From Alnus glutinosa (lineage: Eukaryota > Streptophyta > Magnoliopsida > Fagales > Betulaceae), in the NCBI RefSeq assembly GCF_958979055.1, contig NC_084894.1:9254001-9318000 (forward strand): a DNA stretch of 64,000 nucleotides. Reading direction: 5' to 3'. Of the stretch, positions 1 through 11,577 are shown piece after piece (within the stretch, counting starts at the first letter, position 1; each line of letters opens with the position of its first letter). The position numbers were made by a program, and so were the translations under genes. A model generated the notes under the pieces. That model was not told the DNA's origin, did not search any database, and worked only from the letters and a program-made list of their open reading frames with translations.

Positions 1-128
1 TCTAAGGAAGTCTACCATCTGTCTGAAATGCCGAGGTTTCTTTTACATAATTTTTATATGTTATAATGTTTATCTGCATGTATATATGCAAAGGAAATGT
101 GACATTTTGGCTGTTTAATGCATTACAG

Positions 129-3100
129 CACGCCGTCCTGAAGCTGACAATGGGAATTCAATGCTGCTATGTAAATCATGCGTGGAGTTGAGAGAGTCTC
201 AAGCTAGCCCTGCTCAAACTGCTGTAGCTCGTGATAGGTACACGTTGTTAGAGTTTATTTCCTGCTGTCGTGGTTATATGTTTTATGTCACCTGAGTGAC
301 CTTTCTGGCATGCTAGGTAGATTTTGTTTGTAACATAGCCTAAACCGGTTAGTTATCTTGAACTATAGAGTTCGTTGTGATCATAGTGTGGAACATTTTA
401 TCACATATTAAATTAACATACTATTTACTAATTACATGTATTATACCATCAGTAGAAAAATGTATGAAATGAAGCCTACTGGTTTACCAATTAGCAGATA
501 CATATACATAGGAAGGATTGAGTTCAAACATTATCCTTAGGGCCATTATGGAGTTGTGGCTGCATTTTGAAATTACAAGTATAGGTTCTGCCCTGAGCCT
601 TGGCACAAGTGGTTTAGGTGTAGAGTGGTGATGAGATAGGCGTTAAGTTCAAATGGATTTCGGTATGTCTAAGGCTCGGTTAAATTTGCATGATTTGGGG
701 TTTGCCATAGTTAATAATACTGAGGCAAGGTGCATGAATTGCTTATTTCTCAATTTTTTTTTGATAAGTAATAAACTGCTCTTATTAAAAGCGTAAGGCA
801 CCTCTAAGTACTCTAGAAGTATACAAGAGAAAGCACCTAACTAGAAAGCGAAAAACGAACAAGAAAATCTTTTTTTTTTGATAGGTAAGAGATCAATTTT
901 ATTAGAAAAGCGTAAGGCGCCCCTTGGTACACTGGAAATATACAAGGAAAACACCTAACTAGAAATAGAAAAGCGAGTGAGAAAGTCAGAAAAAGAAATA
1001 AACAAAAGATGTACATAAGCCGAAGTCCAACAAGAAAATCGCGAAAACTAAGCGACAAAGGGGACACAAAAGCCATCGTCCAAAGATACAAAGTATGAAA
1101 AATAGACAAGGCCATTAGGTTGTAGGGTTGTATGCCTTGGGGGTTCTTGTGGGTTGTTCACTGGTGCTCTTTCGGTTTTTCTTGGTTTTTTTGGGTGCGT
1201 TGTTTGGGTTCTTTTGTGGGTTGTCTTTTGGGTGTTATTTTGGTTTCTAGGTTTTGTCTTGGGGGCTTTTTGTTAGGTTTTTGTTCGGGTATTTTCGGGT
1301 CAGCTTTGGCTCTCCTGTGTACGTAGGGGTGCCTTGCGCTTTTATTTCTATAAAATTTTACTTATAAAAAAAAAAAGTATGAAAAAAAGAAGTTAAAATA
1401 TCCTCCAAGAACCTCTCCAAATCTTCGAAATACTTATTATTTCTTTTATTTCAAACACACCAAAGAAGGCATGTTGGCACCATCTTCCAAATCGCAGCAA
1501 CAAACAAACAAGTCAATGGCTCTCCTAGGCAAAACCCAAGACAAACCAAAACGAGTAAAGAGAGCACTCCAATTAGTGTAAGCCACGTCGTAGTGAAGAA
1601 GAAGATTATCCACCGATTCCCCGTTTCGCTTGCACATGCAACATCTATCAATCAAAATAACACGCCTCTTCTTGAGGTTGTCCATTGTAAGGATCTTATC
1701 TAGAACCGCCAACCACTCAAAGTAAGCTGCCAGCAAAGGAGCTTGAGTCCGCCACACACTCTTCCAAGGAAAGTGACTCCCCACAGAGCAAGCCAGAGAG
1801 CTAAAGAAAGACCCGACCTTGAACAACTTATTTCTCAAATTACCAGGCTAATTATGTACTTTCCTTTAACAACCATTGAAAAAGAAGACGATGAACCCTA
1901 GTAGGTGGGGAGGACACAAGAGAAACACAACTAGATTCTTTCCTACAAAAAAAAAAAAAGAAAAAAAGAAAAAAAAGAAGAAGAAAGAAACACAACTAGC
2001 CTTCATTATGTTGGGCAGTGCTTTGAAGGCAAGCATGGGACTACTAGGTTGCTTTTTGGTAAGGTTTTGTTGTCCTCTTGCAAGTCCTAGTGAGAGTATA
2101 TTATTTTGAACTTTACCTTCATTGTGGTTCAACAAATTTGGTTATAGTATTGACTTAAAACAGAATTGAATGCACTTTGCTTGATTAAACGTGCAAGCGG
2201 TTGTGTTCATGTTGGTATTTTTCGCATGAAATTGTGGCACTTGCCTTTGGTACATAATACTATTGTCGTACTAGTAGTTATGGGGCATGAAGATTGTTGT
2301 GATCTTACCTATAATTCTGTAACAGGTTTCTATTATGTAAATTTACAGTTGTATGTGCTGTCATGAGTGGAACAAAAATGAAATTTATTCAGTTTTTCTC
2401 ATTTTACATACATATGTTTGCTTCATGCAAAAAGTTGTTGTTTGCAGTGCGTTCACAAGTACACAGACTACCAAGGAAAACATAGCAAATATCTAAATAC
2501 ATGAATGTGTAGGGTGTGACGTGTGATTTGTTTTTTTCTGCAAAATAAAATGTTTAGAGCGTGGAGTGTGGCTCCACTTTTTTCCTGTGCGGGTCATTTG
2601 GCACTCAAGACTTTCAATGGTATTGTGCTCAATCAGAACACCCTAAAAGTCTATGTCTTTACAATCTTTGTATGATTGGATGACCGTTCTAGGCAGCTCT
2701 AATGCTTTTTCGTTTCCAGATTTTCTTGCCCTTTGAATTTTAAATTGTAAATTTAGGTGGAATTTTTGTACACCTACTGTTACTTTATTTTTTGGGTATT
2801 CTTTTATATAATATCCTTTATTTATGGTAAAAAAAGAGAGATTTTATTTCCCCAACTTTTTTAAAAAAAAATCAAGGATACTAAAATTTTGGTTTTATTT
2901 GGATTATTTTAGATCACCAAAGCCAGTCTTGGTTCCAAAGTCATCTGAGAGTGTTTTAAAGTGTAGCTCATCTCGAAGTAAGAGTCAAGGAAGATTGACA
3001 AGAAAGTAAGTGTTTTTCTAATAATATATTATTCTTTTCAATGTCATATTGAGTCTTTTGCTGTTTCATAATGATTCTGATCACACCTCTAACTTTCAAC

Positions 3101-6100
3101 TTTCTCCCACATTCTTTTATAGAGATCTACGCTTGCATAAGTTAGTTTTTGAGGAAGATGTGTTGCCAGATGGGACCGAAGTAGCATATTATTCTCGTGG
3201 ACAGGTTATAGCAATAAAAATGACTAAACCAATTGTTTTGTTTAATTAATTGGTTGTCTTTTCTGAGTAGTGATTTGTTGTGTGCAGAAATTGTTAGTCG
3301 GTTACAAAAAGGGATTTGGAATCTTTTGTACTTGCTGTGACTCTGAGGTACATTTACTTCTGCTGGAATTAATGTTCTGTTTGAATATCCTGTTAGCTAT
3401 TGATTTCATTTACATTTACCGAGCAGGTTAGCCCCTCACAGTTTGAAGCTCATGCTGGTTGGGCATCACGTCGCAAGCCGTAAGTGTTTCAAAACATTTG
3501 GGTGGTTGGGGTCAAATTATGTGGTATTGGCTTCACAGTGTTCCTGCAATTGATGTCCAAAATCAATTGTTTTTTATTTTTTTTCTAAATGGCATGATTC
3601 AGTTAGCAAGACCTCTGTGGGCCAGGTCCACCCAAACTCTCGGGAGGATTTTTGGAACTTAACAAGAAATAAGTTGTATTAGCTTTCCTCTTTTGTTTCT
3701 TTCTTCATTTAAATTGGGGTTGTTTTGTTTTGCAGTTACCTACACATTTACACGTCTAATGGAGTGTCTCTCCATGAGTTGTCTATATCCTTGTCCAAAG
3801 GTCGTAAATTGTCTACCAATGAAAATGATGACCTCTGCTCCATCTGTCAAGATGGAGGGGATCTTTTGTGCTGTGATGGATGTCCACGGGCTTTTCACAT
3901 AGGTGTGTTTTTGTTTTTCTTGAATAAGTTCTGTTCTTGAAACCTTCTTTTTTTTCCTGGTTGTGAAGGTCCAATTACTCAGACATTTTTTTTGCAATTA
4001 TTTTCTGAAACTCAGGGTTATTTCATGGAAAATTGTAAGAAGAGACGTTGTTTATTGAGCCAAAAAAAGAAGATAAAAGTTACATTATAAGAGATATTGC
4101 AATGAAAAAAAGCAGATTAGCTACTGGTATTTTTTTGAATGTCAAGAGATTGCAAGATTGGAAAGATAAACTTAGATGTCCTTAGCCATCGCTAGGTGCA
4201 CTATTCACAATCAATGGCAGATTCTGTTAATTAAGACAGCTTAACATAATTCTGCATTTTTTTTTTTTTGAGAAAGGATTTATTGCAAGCAACTCTATAG
4301 GAGCATAAAGGGTATAAAAGGAGAATAACAATCCCCCCCCAGTATTATTTTTGTCCACTTTTTTGCTCTTCTCGTGTCTCTTCCACTCTTACTGTATCTT
4401 TGGGCTTCTCATTCAGTTCCTAAAGTCATTGAGTAGGGGAAATAGTTGGAGAGACACAGCTCCAATCACATTTGGTTTATACTACCTTGTAGTTTTCATG
4501 TATTAACTATATATTGTATCTAAGAAAGCAGGAGAAACATTTCACACATTTGGTGTATGTTCTTATACTAAGATGTGATAAACAACTAAGGTAGGTTCAT
4601 TAACTTCCAACTCTTTGATATGTGGGATGCACTGGGAAATTTTTTTTAAAAAAATGATTAACTTACTGCCGACCTATCAAAAAACAATTAATAACTTACT
4701 ACCTACCTATCAAAAATAAATTATTAACTTACTGCCTTATGCACTGCTATTCCCACCCCCCCCCCCCCCTCCCCCTGTTTCCTTGTTCCTGTTGCCTATA
4801 TATACATGCAAAATTGTTGTCTTTATGTGTATATCGTGTTTTTAATTGCAAATAAATGTATTGTGAATTTCTTTGTTTTCCTTTTTTTTTAAACAAAAGA
4901 AATTTGGTTAATTTTGTCGTACAGCTTCCTTCAATCTGCTTGATTTTTCCATTCATGATGTTAGTTATTTTGGCCAATTGCAGAGTGTGTTCCTTTACCA
5001 AATATTCCCACTGGTACTTGGTACTGTAGATATTGCCAGAATGTGTTCCAAAAAGAAAAATCCGTGGAGCGTAACGCTAATGCTGTAGCAGCTGGAAGGG
5101 TTGCTGGAGTTGATCCTATAGAACAGATAACCAAGCGATGCATTCGTATTGTCAAGACTCCAGAGGTTGACTTTGGCGGATGTGCATTGTGCAGGTTCTA
5201 TAGTCACTATTCTTGCCATCAAAGTTTCTATATATTAGATGCTTCATTATTTTCTTCTGGCCATAAATTTTTTTGTGTATGAATCCAAAAAAAATTAGCT
5301 CTGCATCTAAGACCAAATTGTAGCTATACCTGATGATATTATGTCATCTCGTCCGGAATTGAACCTTAAGGCCCTTTCAGCGATTACTCCTTGTCGCATG
5401 TATTGCTGATGGACTAGTGTGTGATGTAACTGGGGCCTTATTTGCTTGCTGCTGTGCATCAGGATTTTTTTTTGACTTTATATATATGGTGTTCATTGGT
5501 GTTTATTTTTTGTTGTACTAATTTTAAATTTACAAGGTCAGCTTAACATTTTTTAATCGTTGTTGCTCTTTATGCTTGCAGAGGCCATGATTTCAGCAAA
5601 AGTTTTGGTCCTCGCACGGTTATTTTCTGTGACCAGGTAGTTTATATTCAGATCATGTTGTCAAATCTTAATTTTGAAATGCTTTGCATTTCTAGTTTGT
5701 TTATTTACATACCTAATTGTGTGCACTGTTCCTTCAGTGTGAAAAGGAATATCATGTTGGCTGTTTGAAGGATCACAATATGGAAGACCTTAAGGTGAGA
5801 ATTATTTTGGGTTATATTTTGCAGTTCTATTGCAACCAGAGTATCTTTGCTGTTTATTTGATCTGCAAATGTTGACAAGATTTATTCACCAGGAATTGCC
5901 AAAAGGGAAGTGGTTTTGTTGCACAGATTGCAACAGAATTCATTCTGCTTTGGAGAATTTGGTAGTTCGTGGAGAGCAGAAGCTTCCGGAGCCACTTCTG
6001 AATGTTGTAAGAAAGAAGCATGAAGAAAAAGTGTCAGACAGTGAGGGTAAAGTTGATATAAGATGGAGGGTTCTTAATTGGAAATTGGCCTCTTCTTATG

Positions 6101-7231
6101 AAACTAGACAGTTGCTTTCAAAGGCTGTTGCCATTTTCCATGTGAGTGGAGTGATTATCCATTGCTATACTTGTGGTTTTCCATTACATGTGAAAAAAAA
6201 TTATGATTTTCCATTATAGTGAGCACCTGGAAGGTCAAATGATATGAAGTCAGTTTTGACAATGAGATAACTTGTTACATCATTTATTTTTTGGGTACAA
6301 CATATGCATATTCTCACATAGCATTGACGCATTGGTTATGCCTTACGTGCTTTTAATTGTCTGATATCTTTATCTTGAAGGAGATGTCATTAATTAAAAT
6401 ACTCGTTTGGTTTTCTATTCATTTTTGTGCTCTAGGAACGTTTTGATCCTATAGTTGATTCCGCTTCAGGCCGCGACTTTATTCCATCAATGCTTTATGG
6501 GTGAGCAATTCTCTCTGTCACACACACACACACACACACACATATTCTACAACCCTGCTTGCTTTCCTTGTGTTATAATTATTTAGCACCTTGTTGAATT
6601 TTATTTTAAATGTTTTTGCAGAAGGAATATCCGGGGCCAAGACTTTGGTGGGGTTTATTGTGCAGTACTAACTGTCAAGTAAGACTTATGGCTCTCTGTG
6701 TTTTACCAATGTTGTAGAATAAATTTATTATTCTGATAATTGTTCCTTATAATGCAGTGAATCAGTGGTGTCAGCTGGAATGTTTCGTATATTTGGGAAG
6801 GAAGTGGCAGAGCTTCCTCTAGTAGCAACAGATACTGATTATCAAGGACAGGTAATTTTAATCTACTGGGATTTTTACTTTTGGGATGGTGGCACCTATT
6901 CTAAGTTGATGATGTTGTTATTGTAGGGTTACTTCCAGTCTTTGTTTTCTTGCATTGAGAGGCTCCTTAACTCTTTGAATGTGAGAAACCTTGTGCTACC
7001 TGCCGCTGATGAAGCAGAGTCAATATGGACAAATAAATTTGGTTTTAACAAATTAACCCTAGATGAGGTGCGTGTTTGCGTTTGTTCACATATTCTGTTT
7101 GGGAGCACAAACAACTTAAAGCTTGACGTGTGCGCCTTTTTATGTTGCAGCTTAATGAGTTCAAGAAACATTACCATATGGTGATTTTCCAAGGAACCTC
7201 AGTGCTGCAGAAGTTAGTGCCTGCATGTTGA
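129..7231 (+). CDS. PHD-finger / GNAT acetyltransferase-like nuclear protein (IDM1-like family), 5' end outside window
   Basis: The 3' 15 exons of a gene that starts upstream of the window. My exon model is 129-237, 2913-3005, 3123-3204, 3288-3347, 3427-3479, 3736-3902, 4984-5194, 5582-5636, 5738-5794, 5893-6141, 6436-6500, 6622-6678, 6758-6851, 6927-7067 and 7151-7231; all junctions are GT-AG and the frame holds for 523 residues to TGA. The order seen is: a Jas/TPL-binding-like region (about 3123-3479), a PHD finger ([10 protein letters not shown]... DGCPRAFH, 3820-5035), a second PHD/zinc-ribbon-like cluster ([21 protein letters not shown], 5170-5935), and a C-terminal acyl-CoA N-acyltransferase-like fold (6436-7231). 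This order matches plant 'acyl-CoA N-acyltransferase with RING/FYVE/PHD zinc finger' proteins, which include IDM1/ROS4, a histone acetyltransferase that aids active DNA demethylation. The sequence looks closest to the At2g36720-type paralogues rather than IDM1 itself; a role in chromatin reading is inference. The first visible intron (238-2912) is swollen by LINE remnants. Confidence 0.9.
753..869 (-). mobile_element. LINE 3'-tail remnant (minus strand)
   Basis: A T-run (poly-A of the minus strand) is followed by sequence ending in the motif reading AGRYGCCTTACGCTTTT on the minus strand. The same tail motif occurs in the two neighbouring LINE pieces (870-1102 and 1103-1374). It lies in an intron of the PHD gene. 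Only the 3' end remains, typical of 5'-truncated non-LTR retrotransposition. Confidence 0.6.
870..1850 (-). mobile_element. LINE remnant with reverse-transcriptase zinc-binding domain, interrupted by another LINE
   Basis: The minus strand at 1446-1838 encodes about 130 residues resembling the zf-RVT domain found near the C terminus of plant L1-type LINE ORF2: [20 protein letters not shown], then a [20 protein letters not shown] segment. This is a Cys/His-like motif followed by a W-rich helix. Downstream on the minus strand comes 3' noncoding sequence ending in a poly-A (T-run at 870-879). A plus-strand LINE tail (1103-1374) with 12-base target duplications splits the coding part from the tail, so 870-1102 and 1387-1850 are probably one element. 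It is 5'-truncated, with only the last domain of ORF2 left, and sits in the PHD-gene intron. Confidence 0.7.
1103..1374 (+). mobile_element. 5'-truncated LINE 3' end inserted into another LINE
   Basis: Plus-strand LINE tail ending GGTGCCTTGCGCTTTT...CTTATAAAAAAAA. It is flanked by direct repeats AAGTATGAAAAA at 1091-1102 and 1375-1386, a classic long target-site duplication of target-primed reverse transcription. It interrupts the minus-strand LINE described separately. Confidence 0.7.
1851..2912. other. Remainder of the swollen PHD-gene intron
   Basis: Intron sequence between the LINE remnants and the exon at 2913. It includes a purine-rich tract at 1946-1988 (A-rich with scattered G). No exon is needed here, because the reading phase joins exon 129-237 directly to exon 2913-3005. 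I see no other gene. Confidence 0.6.
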
Positions 7232-8121
7232 ATTGTTGGTGCTTAGGTGTTGGAACTTGGAAGTAGCTGGAGAATTTTGTGAACTGGAGAAGGCGCACTA
7301 TTTTGGCAGAGCCTTTTTATTCAAAATGTATAGGGTGTTTGCGATTTTGGTGTACAGAAAGTAGACATTATACCCATCCTACGAGTTGATATATTCTTTT
7401 TGTAGCACAGATATGAGAGAAGAGAGATCTACTGTAGAAAATTAGAGCAGGTTTTTGGAACAACTTTCCAAAATTTTGAAATATAAAATATATGTAAACT
7501 TGGAAGGATGTGCTCAATAGTAGTAGTCTTGCCATGCTTGTTTTCGGAATGGAATCCCATAATTGAAAGTAGAAAGTAGTACATTTCATAGGTGAGTGTT
7601 AGTAAAAGCGACCGGATTGAATTTGGAACGTTGAAAAAATTATTTTTACACCCGATCCTTGGCGACCAAAATTACATAAATGCCCTTTCATGCAAAATAT
7701 GAGAAAATATTGCTGAAACTTTTTGGTCGGTGCAAAAGAAAAGGGGCAGTATCATATATTTAATCACTGCAAAATTTTCAAATGTATTCTGATTATATAG
7801 CCGTTGCGCAACCAAATTCTTTTCTTATAAGTAACGGTATCTACTATCTAGAGTCCTAGACCCATCATCAAACTTGAAAAGCGGGGAAAATTCAAAATTT
7901 TGAAATTTACAAAAAGGCACAGAATCTCCGTCAAACATCCTCCTTTAGGAAGCAAATTTACATTCTGCCCCCCCCGAGAAAAGTTCCCCTATTGTGCCGT
8001 TCTCGCCTTCTCGGTGCACTTGTCAAATACTCTCTGCGTGAAATAATTCCATTTACCCTATCATTGAATTGGCGTCTTTTGAGTCAAATCGAGTTGCGAA
8101 GGATAACGCAGCGAGAGAGAG
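7232..8121. promoter_or_regulatory. 3' flank of the PHD gene and upstream region of CKS
   Basis: No gene. The first part should hold the 3' untranslated region of the PHD gene. Two AACGG cores lie about 290-325 bases before the CKS start, one on each strand (near 7800 and 7833). AACGG is the core of the mitosis-specific activator (MSA) element bound by MYB3R proteins, but the flanks here do not match the full consensus. No clear TATA box was seen next to the CKS start. Confidence 0.35.
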
Positions 8122-8590
8122 ATGGGTCAGATCCAATACTCCGACAAGTACTTCGACGACACCTACGAGTACCGGTAACCATTTTCTTTTTCACAGATTT
8201 TCTTTTTCCCCTTTCGTTTGTTCAATATGGTGAATTTTTTTTTTGTCTCTGGTTGTCCTTTCAGCCATGTGGTGCTCCCTCCTGAAGTGGCGAAACAGCT
8301 TCCCAAGAATCGGCTCCTCTCTGAAGTATGCAATTAGGGTTTCTGATATTTTTCACCTTTTTTTTGAAATTTAGTGAACCTATTCTTTGCGTCTTGGTAT
8401 ACATGGATTGGATTTCTGAATAGTTTAAGCGATGATTTTGATTCAGAATGAATGGCGTGCGATCGGGGTTCAGCAGAGCCGTGGGTGGGTCCACTATGCG
8501 ATTCATCGCCCCGAGCCACACATCATGCTCTTCAGGAGGCCTCTGAACTATCAGCAGCAGCAGGAGAACCAGGCCCAGCTTGCCAAGTGA
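8122..8590 (+). CDS. CKS1: Cyclin-dependent kinase regulatory subunit (CKS)
   Basis: Three exons (8122-8174, 8265-8325, 8447-8590) give an 85-residue protein, the usual size for plant CKS1 (about 87). The start [20 protein letters not shown] and the central [20 protein letters not shown] are near-invariant in plant CKS. The beta-hinge motif HRPEPH (residues 58-63) that controls strand exchange is intact, as are the residues that form the phosphate-binding pocket of the family. The C terminus is the glutamine-rich plant tail ([14 protein letters not shown]). CKS binds CDK subunits and steers cyclin-CDK complexes to substrates already phosphorylated, mainly at cell-cycle transitions. Introns fall at family-typical places, and nothing looks broken. 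Confidence 0.97.
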
Positions 8591-8987
8591 TATCCATCAT
8601 CCCAAACAAATTTGCTCTTAAATTTCTACAAGTGAAATGAATGATTTCTAGTTGACTTTGTGTCTGTTGTATTTGTTAATTCTCCTGTTTGGGGAATTTT
8701 ATACTCGTCATCTGTGCTGCTGCAGAGATATATGTTAGTTTACCTCTGGTGTGCTTCTTTGATGTTGTGGATTTAGTTTCGATGGTGGGTTTTTGTGCTC
8801 ATTGTGGTTCTGGTCTTTCTCTTGTTGGAGATCACAAAATTAGGATACTTTTTTAGTTTAGATTGATGATTTTGGGATCATTTCGTTGCTGATATAATGT
8901 TTAATCGGGTAGAGACTTTGCTGTTTGGTGTTTGTCCTCATGGTCATAGTTTCTATGGATAAGATAATCCATATTGGATTCTTAGGG

Positions 8988-9313
8988 CACGTTCCATATG
9001 GATAATAGACCATTATAATGGAATGGTTATTCTTGTGGAATACACGTTCTTTTGTTTGGTTGCACATCATTCCTTGAATGCTCATCGAAGGCGGTGCGAT
9101 CATGTTCTGTTAGGGTGGCCAGTTACCCATATAAGTTTAAGATGTTTTATTTTAAAAAATTATAAATCGAGAGTATATTAAATTTTTTGATTCAATACCA
9201 ATGAGAGGGTAATGAAAGAATAAGAATGATCATTTCATTCTAACCTTGTAAATTCCCCGTAATAGTCATTCCTATTATTAAAGGAATCATCATTCTGTGT
9301 GCTACACACATGC
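8988..9313. mobile_element. MITE-like element, hAT type suspected
   Basis: The ends read GGGCACGT... and ...ACACATGCCC (inverted). Next to them the paired sequences AATGGAATGGTTATTC and the inverse of GAATGATCATTTCATT recur in both orientations, as in plant hAT-type MITEs rich in GGAATGG. I did not find a convincing 8-base target duplication, so the type is inference. Confidence 0.45.
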
Positions 9314-11150
9314 CCTTCAAATTCTTTTGGTATTGTTTGTTGTGTAACTTGTGTTTGATTACTCAATTGAGACAATTCTGCCTATATTACATTTATGTGC
9401 TTGATCCACCACACCAGTTATATGCTGTAACCGTGAGATTGGCTCTGATAGAAGCTAAATTTGATGTTTCTAATTGTGACCAAAGTTGAATTCGTGAACC
9501 AGAAAACTGCATCTTTATGGATATTTAATTTTTCCTCAGCTGTTGGAAATTGGGGGTTTCGGCTGGGGCTATCACTGTAACAATAAATTGAAGGGTAAAT
9601 GATTGCTGCTCAAGCCAACTCTGGACTATTTCACGGTTTTCTTGACTTCTGGACAACAATATTGATACCAACTTGCATCTATTATACCAATTAGGATTGA
9701 TAATTTTTTACATAATTTGTGAATTTGATACAAACCTAAAACGAAATTAGTGAGTTTGAGTTGAAGGGTCTAATCATTTAATTAAATGGGTTGGGTTACA
9801 ATTAATCTATATAGTCTTGTACTCATATTTCAACATGATTCAAACTTATGTGTGAACACAATTTGTCACTCCTAGTTCTAATTATACAATGGGATGCTCT
9901 TTTTTTCCTTGGGCGAGTGAGATGGATAAATTTTAAATCTAAGAGTTCACCAAGGGTATTTGCAGAAAATGAAAATGTTGGAAGAGTGAAGGATTATGGA
10001 CTTTTTATCATTTGAATTTCGAGGTGTCAAAAAGGATTAAGATTGGAGGAATATTGCTCAGTTTTCTAGAAGCTCCATGGAGCCTATGGATAGGTACTTT
10101 GGTTATTTGTTATAATTCTAAATGTCTTAAGTATACTTTAGCCATGTGTATATAAGTTCTTAAATACATTTCCTTCACAAATCAATTTTTAATGGTGAGC
10201 TTTATTTCAAGTTTGTATCATTTGCTATTATAGCATTCGAGTATGAGATTGAATGAATTACGACTTTATGGCTGAGTCTTAGAGGGGGTGATTTATAGGC
10301 TGAATTAAAATGTCTTGGTATTATGTATGAGTATAATGTTAAGTTATTGAATACTAACAGATGAGTAAAGCCACAAAAAGAGAAATAGTTATTATCGGGT
10401 TAGTATCGATAAAGTGGGCTGTTGTAGACATCGATTGGAGAGCGTGATAATATGTTATGATTTTAAGTCTCCTACATAACTTAAGTGCGATCTTAATCTC
10501 GTGTATATTAACTTTTGGACACACTTTCTTTGTAAGCCAATTTTTAAAAGTGAATTATATATGAGGTTTGTATCAATAATCATGGTATGTTTAGTAGGCA
10601 AAATAGAAAGCTAATGTCTTGTTTTCTCAATTTTGTGCTTTTTTTTTTTTTTTTTTGTTTGAAAAACTTCACTTATCACCGAAGTGTTAAGGGTCTTCCA
10701 ATTGTAACTTCGAATTATCAAAATTTACAATATCAGTATTCCATGTTTCAACATCTTTTAATTTCATCATTCTATTAAGATTTTATGTTAAATCCTATTG
10801 GAGGATACCAAAATGATCAAAATAAATTTGTTTGATTTAACCCTAAACTATAATGGTAAGGGTGAAATTAAAAAAAATTAAAACATGGGATATTGACATT
10901 ACAAATTTTGATAATTTGAGATTAAGATTGTAAAACCCGTACACTTTGGGGAGTAAGTGAAATTTTTCCTCCTTTTATTTTTTATTTTTTATTTAAATAT
11001 TTTTTAATAGAAACAGCACATTAAATTACTTGTAGTTAATCTAAAAATAAATTGTTATTTTGAGAAAGTAAACAAATATGTCGTTTACTTTTGGGGATTA
11101 AAATCAGCCTATAACACGTTACACGATTTATTCTTTGTGCCATCCATAAA

Positions 11151-11440
11151 AGGGGTGCGTTGGCATTACGATTTTGTAGATAAAAGAAATATAATTTTAA
11201 ATTAAATTATAAAAAATAAATTATTTGGAATTACGTTTTTTTAAAAAAATTATAATTCGAAAATATAGAAAATTTGTTTTTTTCAAATTACAAGCAATGA
11301 GATTTTTTTAAAAAAAATGCACAATTTTAAAGATTAAATTGCGATATGCTAAACGATTAACTACATTTTTAAAAGTCATGTTTTCAAATTGTATATTTTT
11401 AAATCGCACATTTTGAAATCGTAAACCCAAATAGATTATA
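11151..11440 (+). repeat. AT-rich dispersed element, copy 1
   Basis: Begins GGTGCGTTGGCATTACGATTT and ends in AAATCGTAAACCCAAATAG. The same order of motifs (GCGATTT, AATTATTTGGAATTAC-like, GATTAAATTGCGAT) is found inverted at 38060-38312. The two copies are too diverged to be recent; probably a non-autonomous DNA element. Confidence 0.45.
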
Positions 11441-11455
11441 AGAGCCATAAAAGAA

Positions 11456-11577
11456 AAGTTTCTAAGGGATAGTTCAATCAGCCGGAGGCCACGCCTTATA
11501 AAGAGGAGGTCATTATTTCGAATCCCCCTTCTCCTCTTATTTGAACATGTAAAATAAAAAAAAAAAAAAAAAAAAAA
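11456..11577 (+). mobile_element. SINE-like element (tRNA-derived head)
   Basis: Reads GGGATAGTTCAATCAGCCGG (box A-like) then, about 30 bases on, TTTCGAATCCCCC (matches the box B core TTCGAATCC). A short unrelated body and a 20-plus A tail follow. ATAAAAGAA is found both just upstream (11447-11455) and after the tail (11578-11586), a likely target duplication. This is the structure of plant Pol III SINEs; the head has decayed from a real tRNA and is not a working tRNA gene. Confidence 0.6.

Larger units (their letters stand above)
8591..11460. other. Intergenic AT-rich DNA with MITE-like remnants, no gene seen
   Basis: Holds the CKS 3' flank, a MITE-like element (8988-9313), long AT-rich stretches with no credible coding frame, a T-run at 10639-10656, and the AT-rich dispersed element at 11151-11440. 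I see no exon-like open frame. Confidence 0.5.

Noticed and set aside
1876..2135. Lys-rich and Phe-rich frames on both strands
   Set aside because: They translate an A/G-rich tract in a PHD-gene intron.
11464..11540. Possible tRNA gene
   Set aside because: Box A and box B are present but the stems do not pair as a cloverleaf and an A tail follows, so it is a SINE head.
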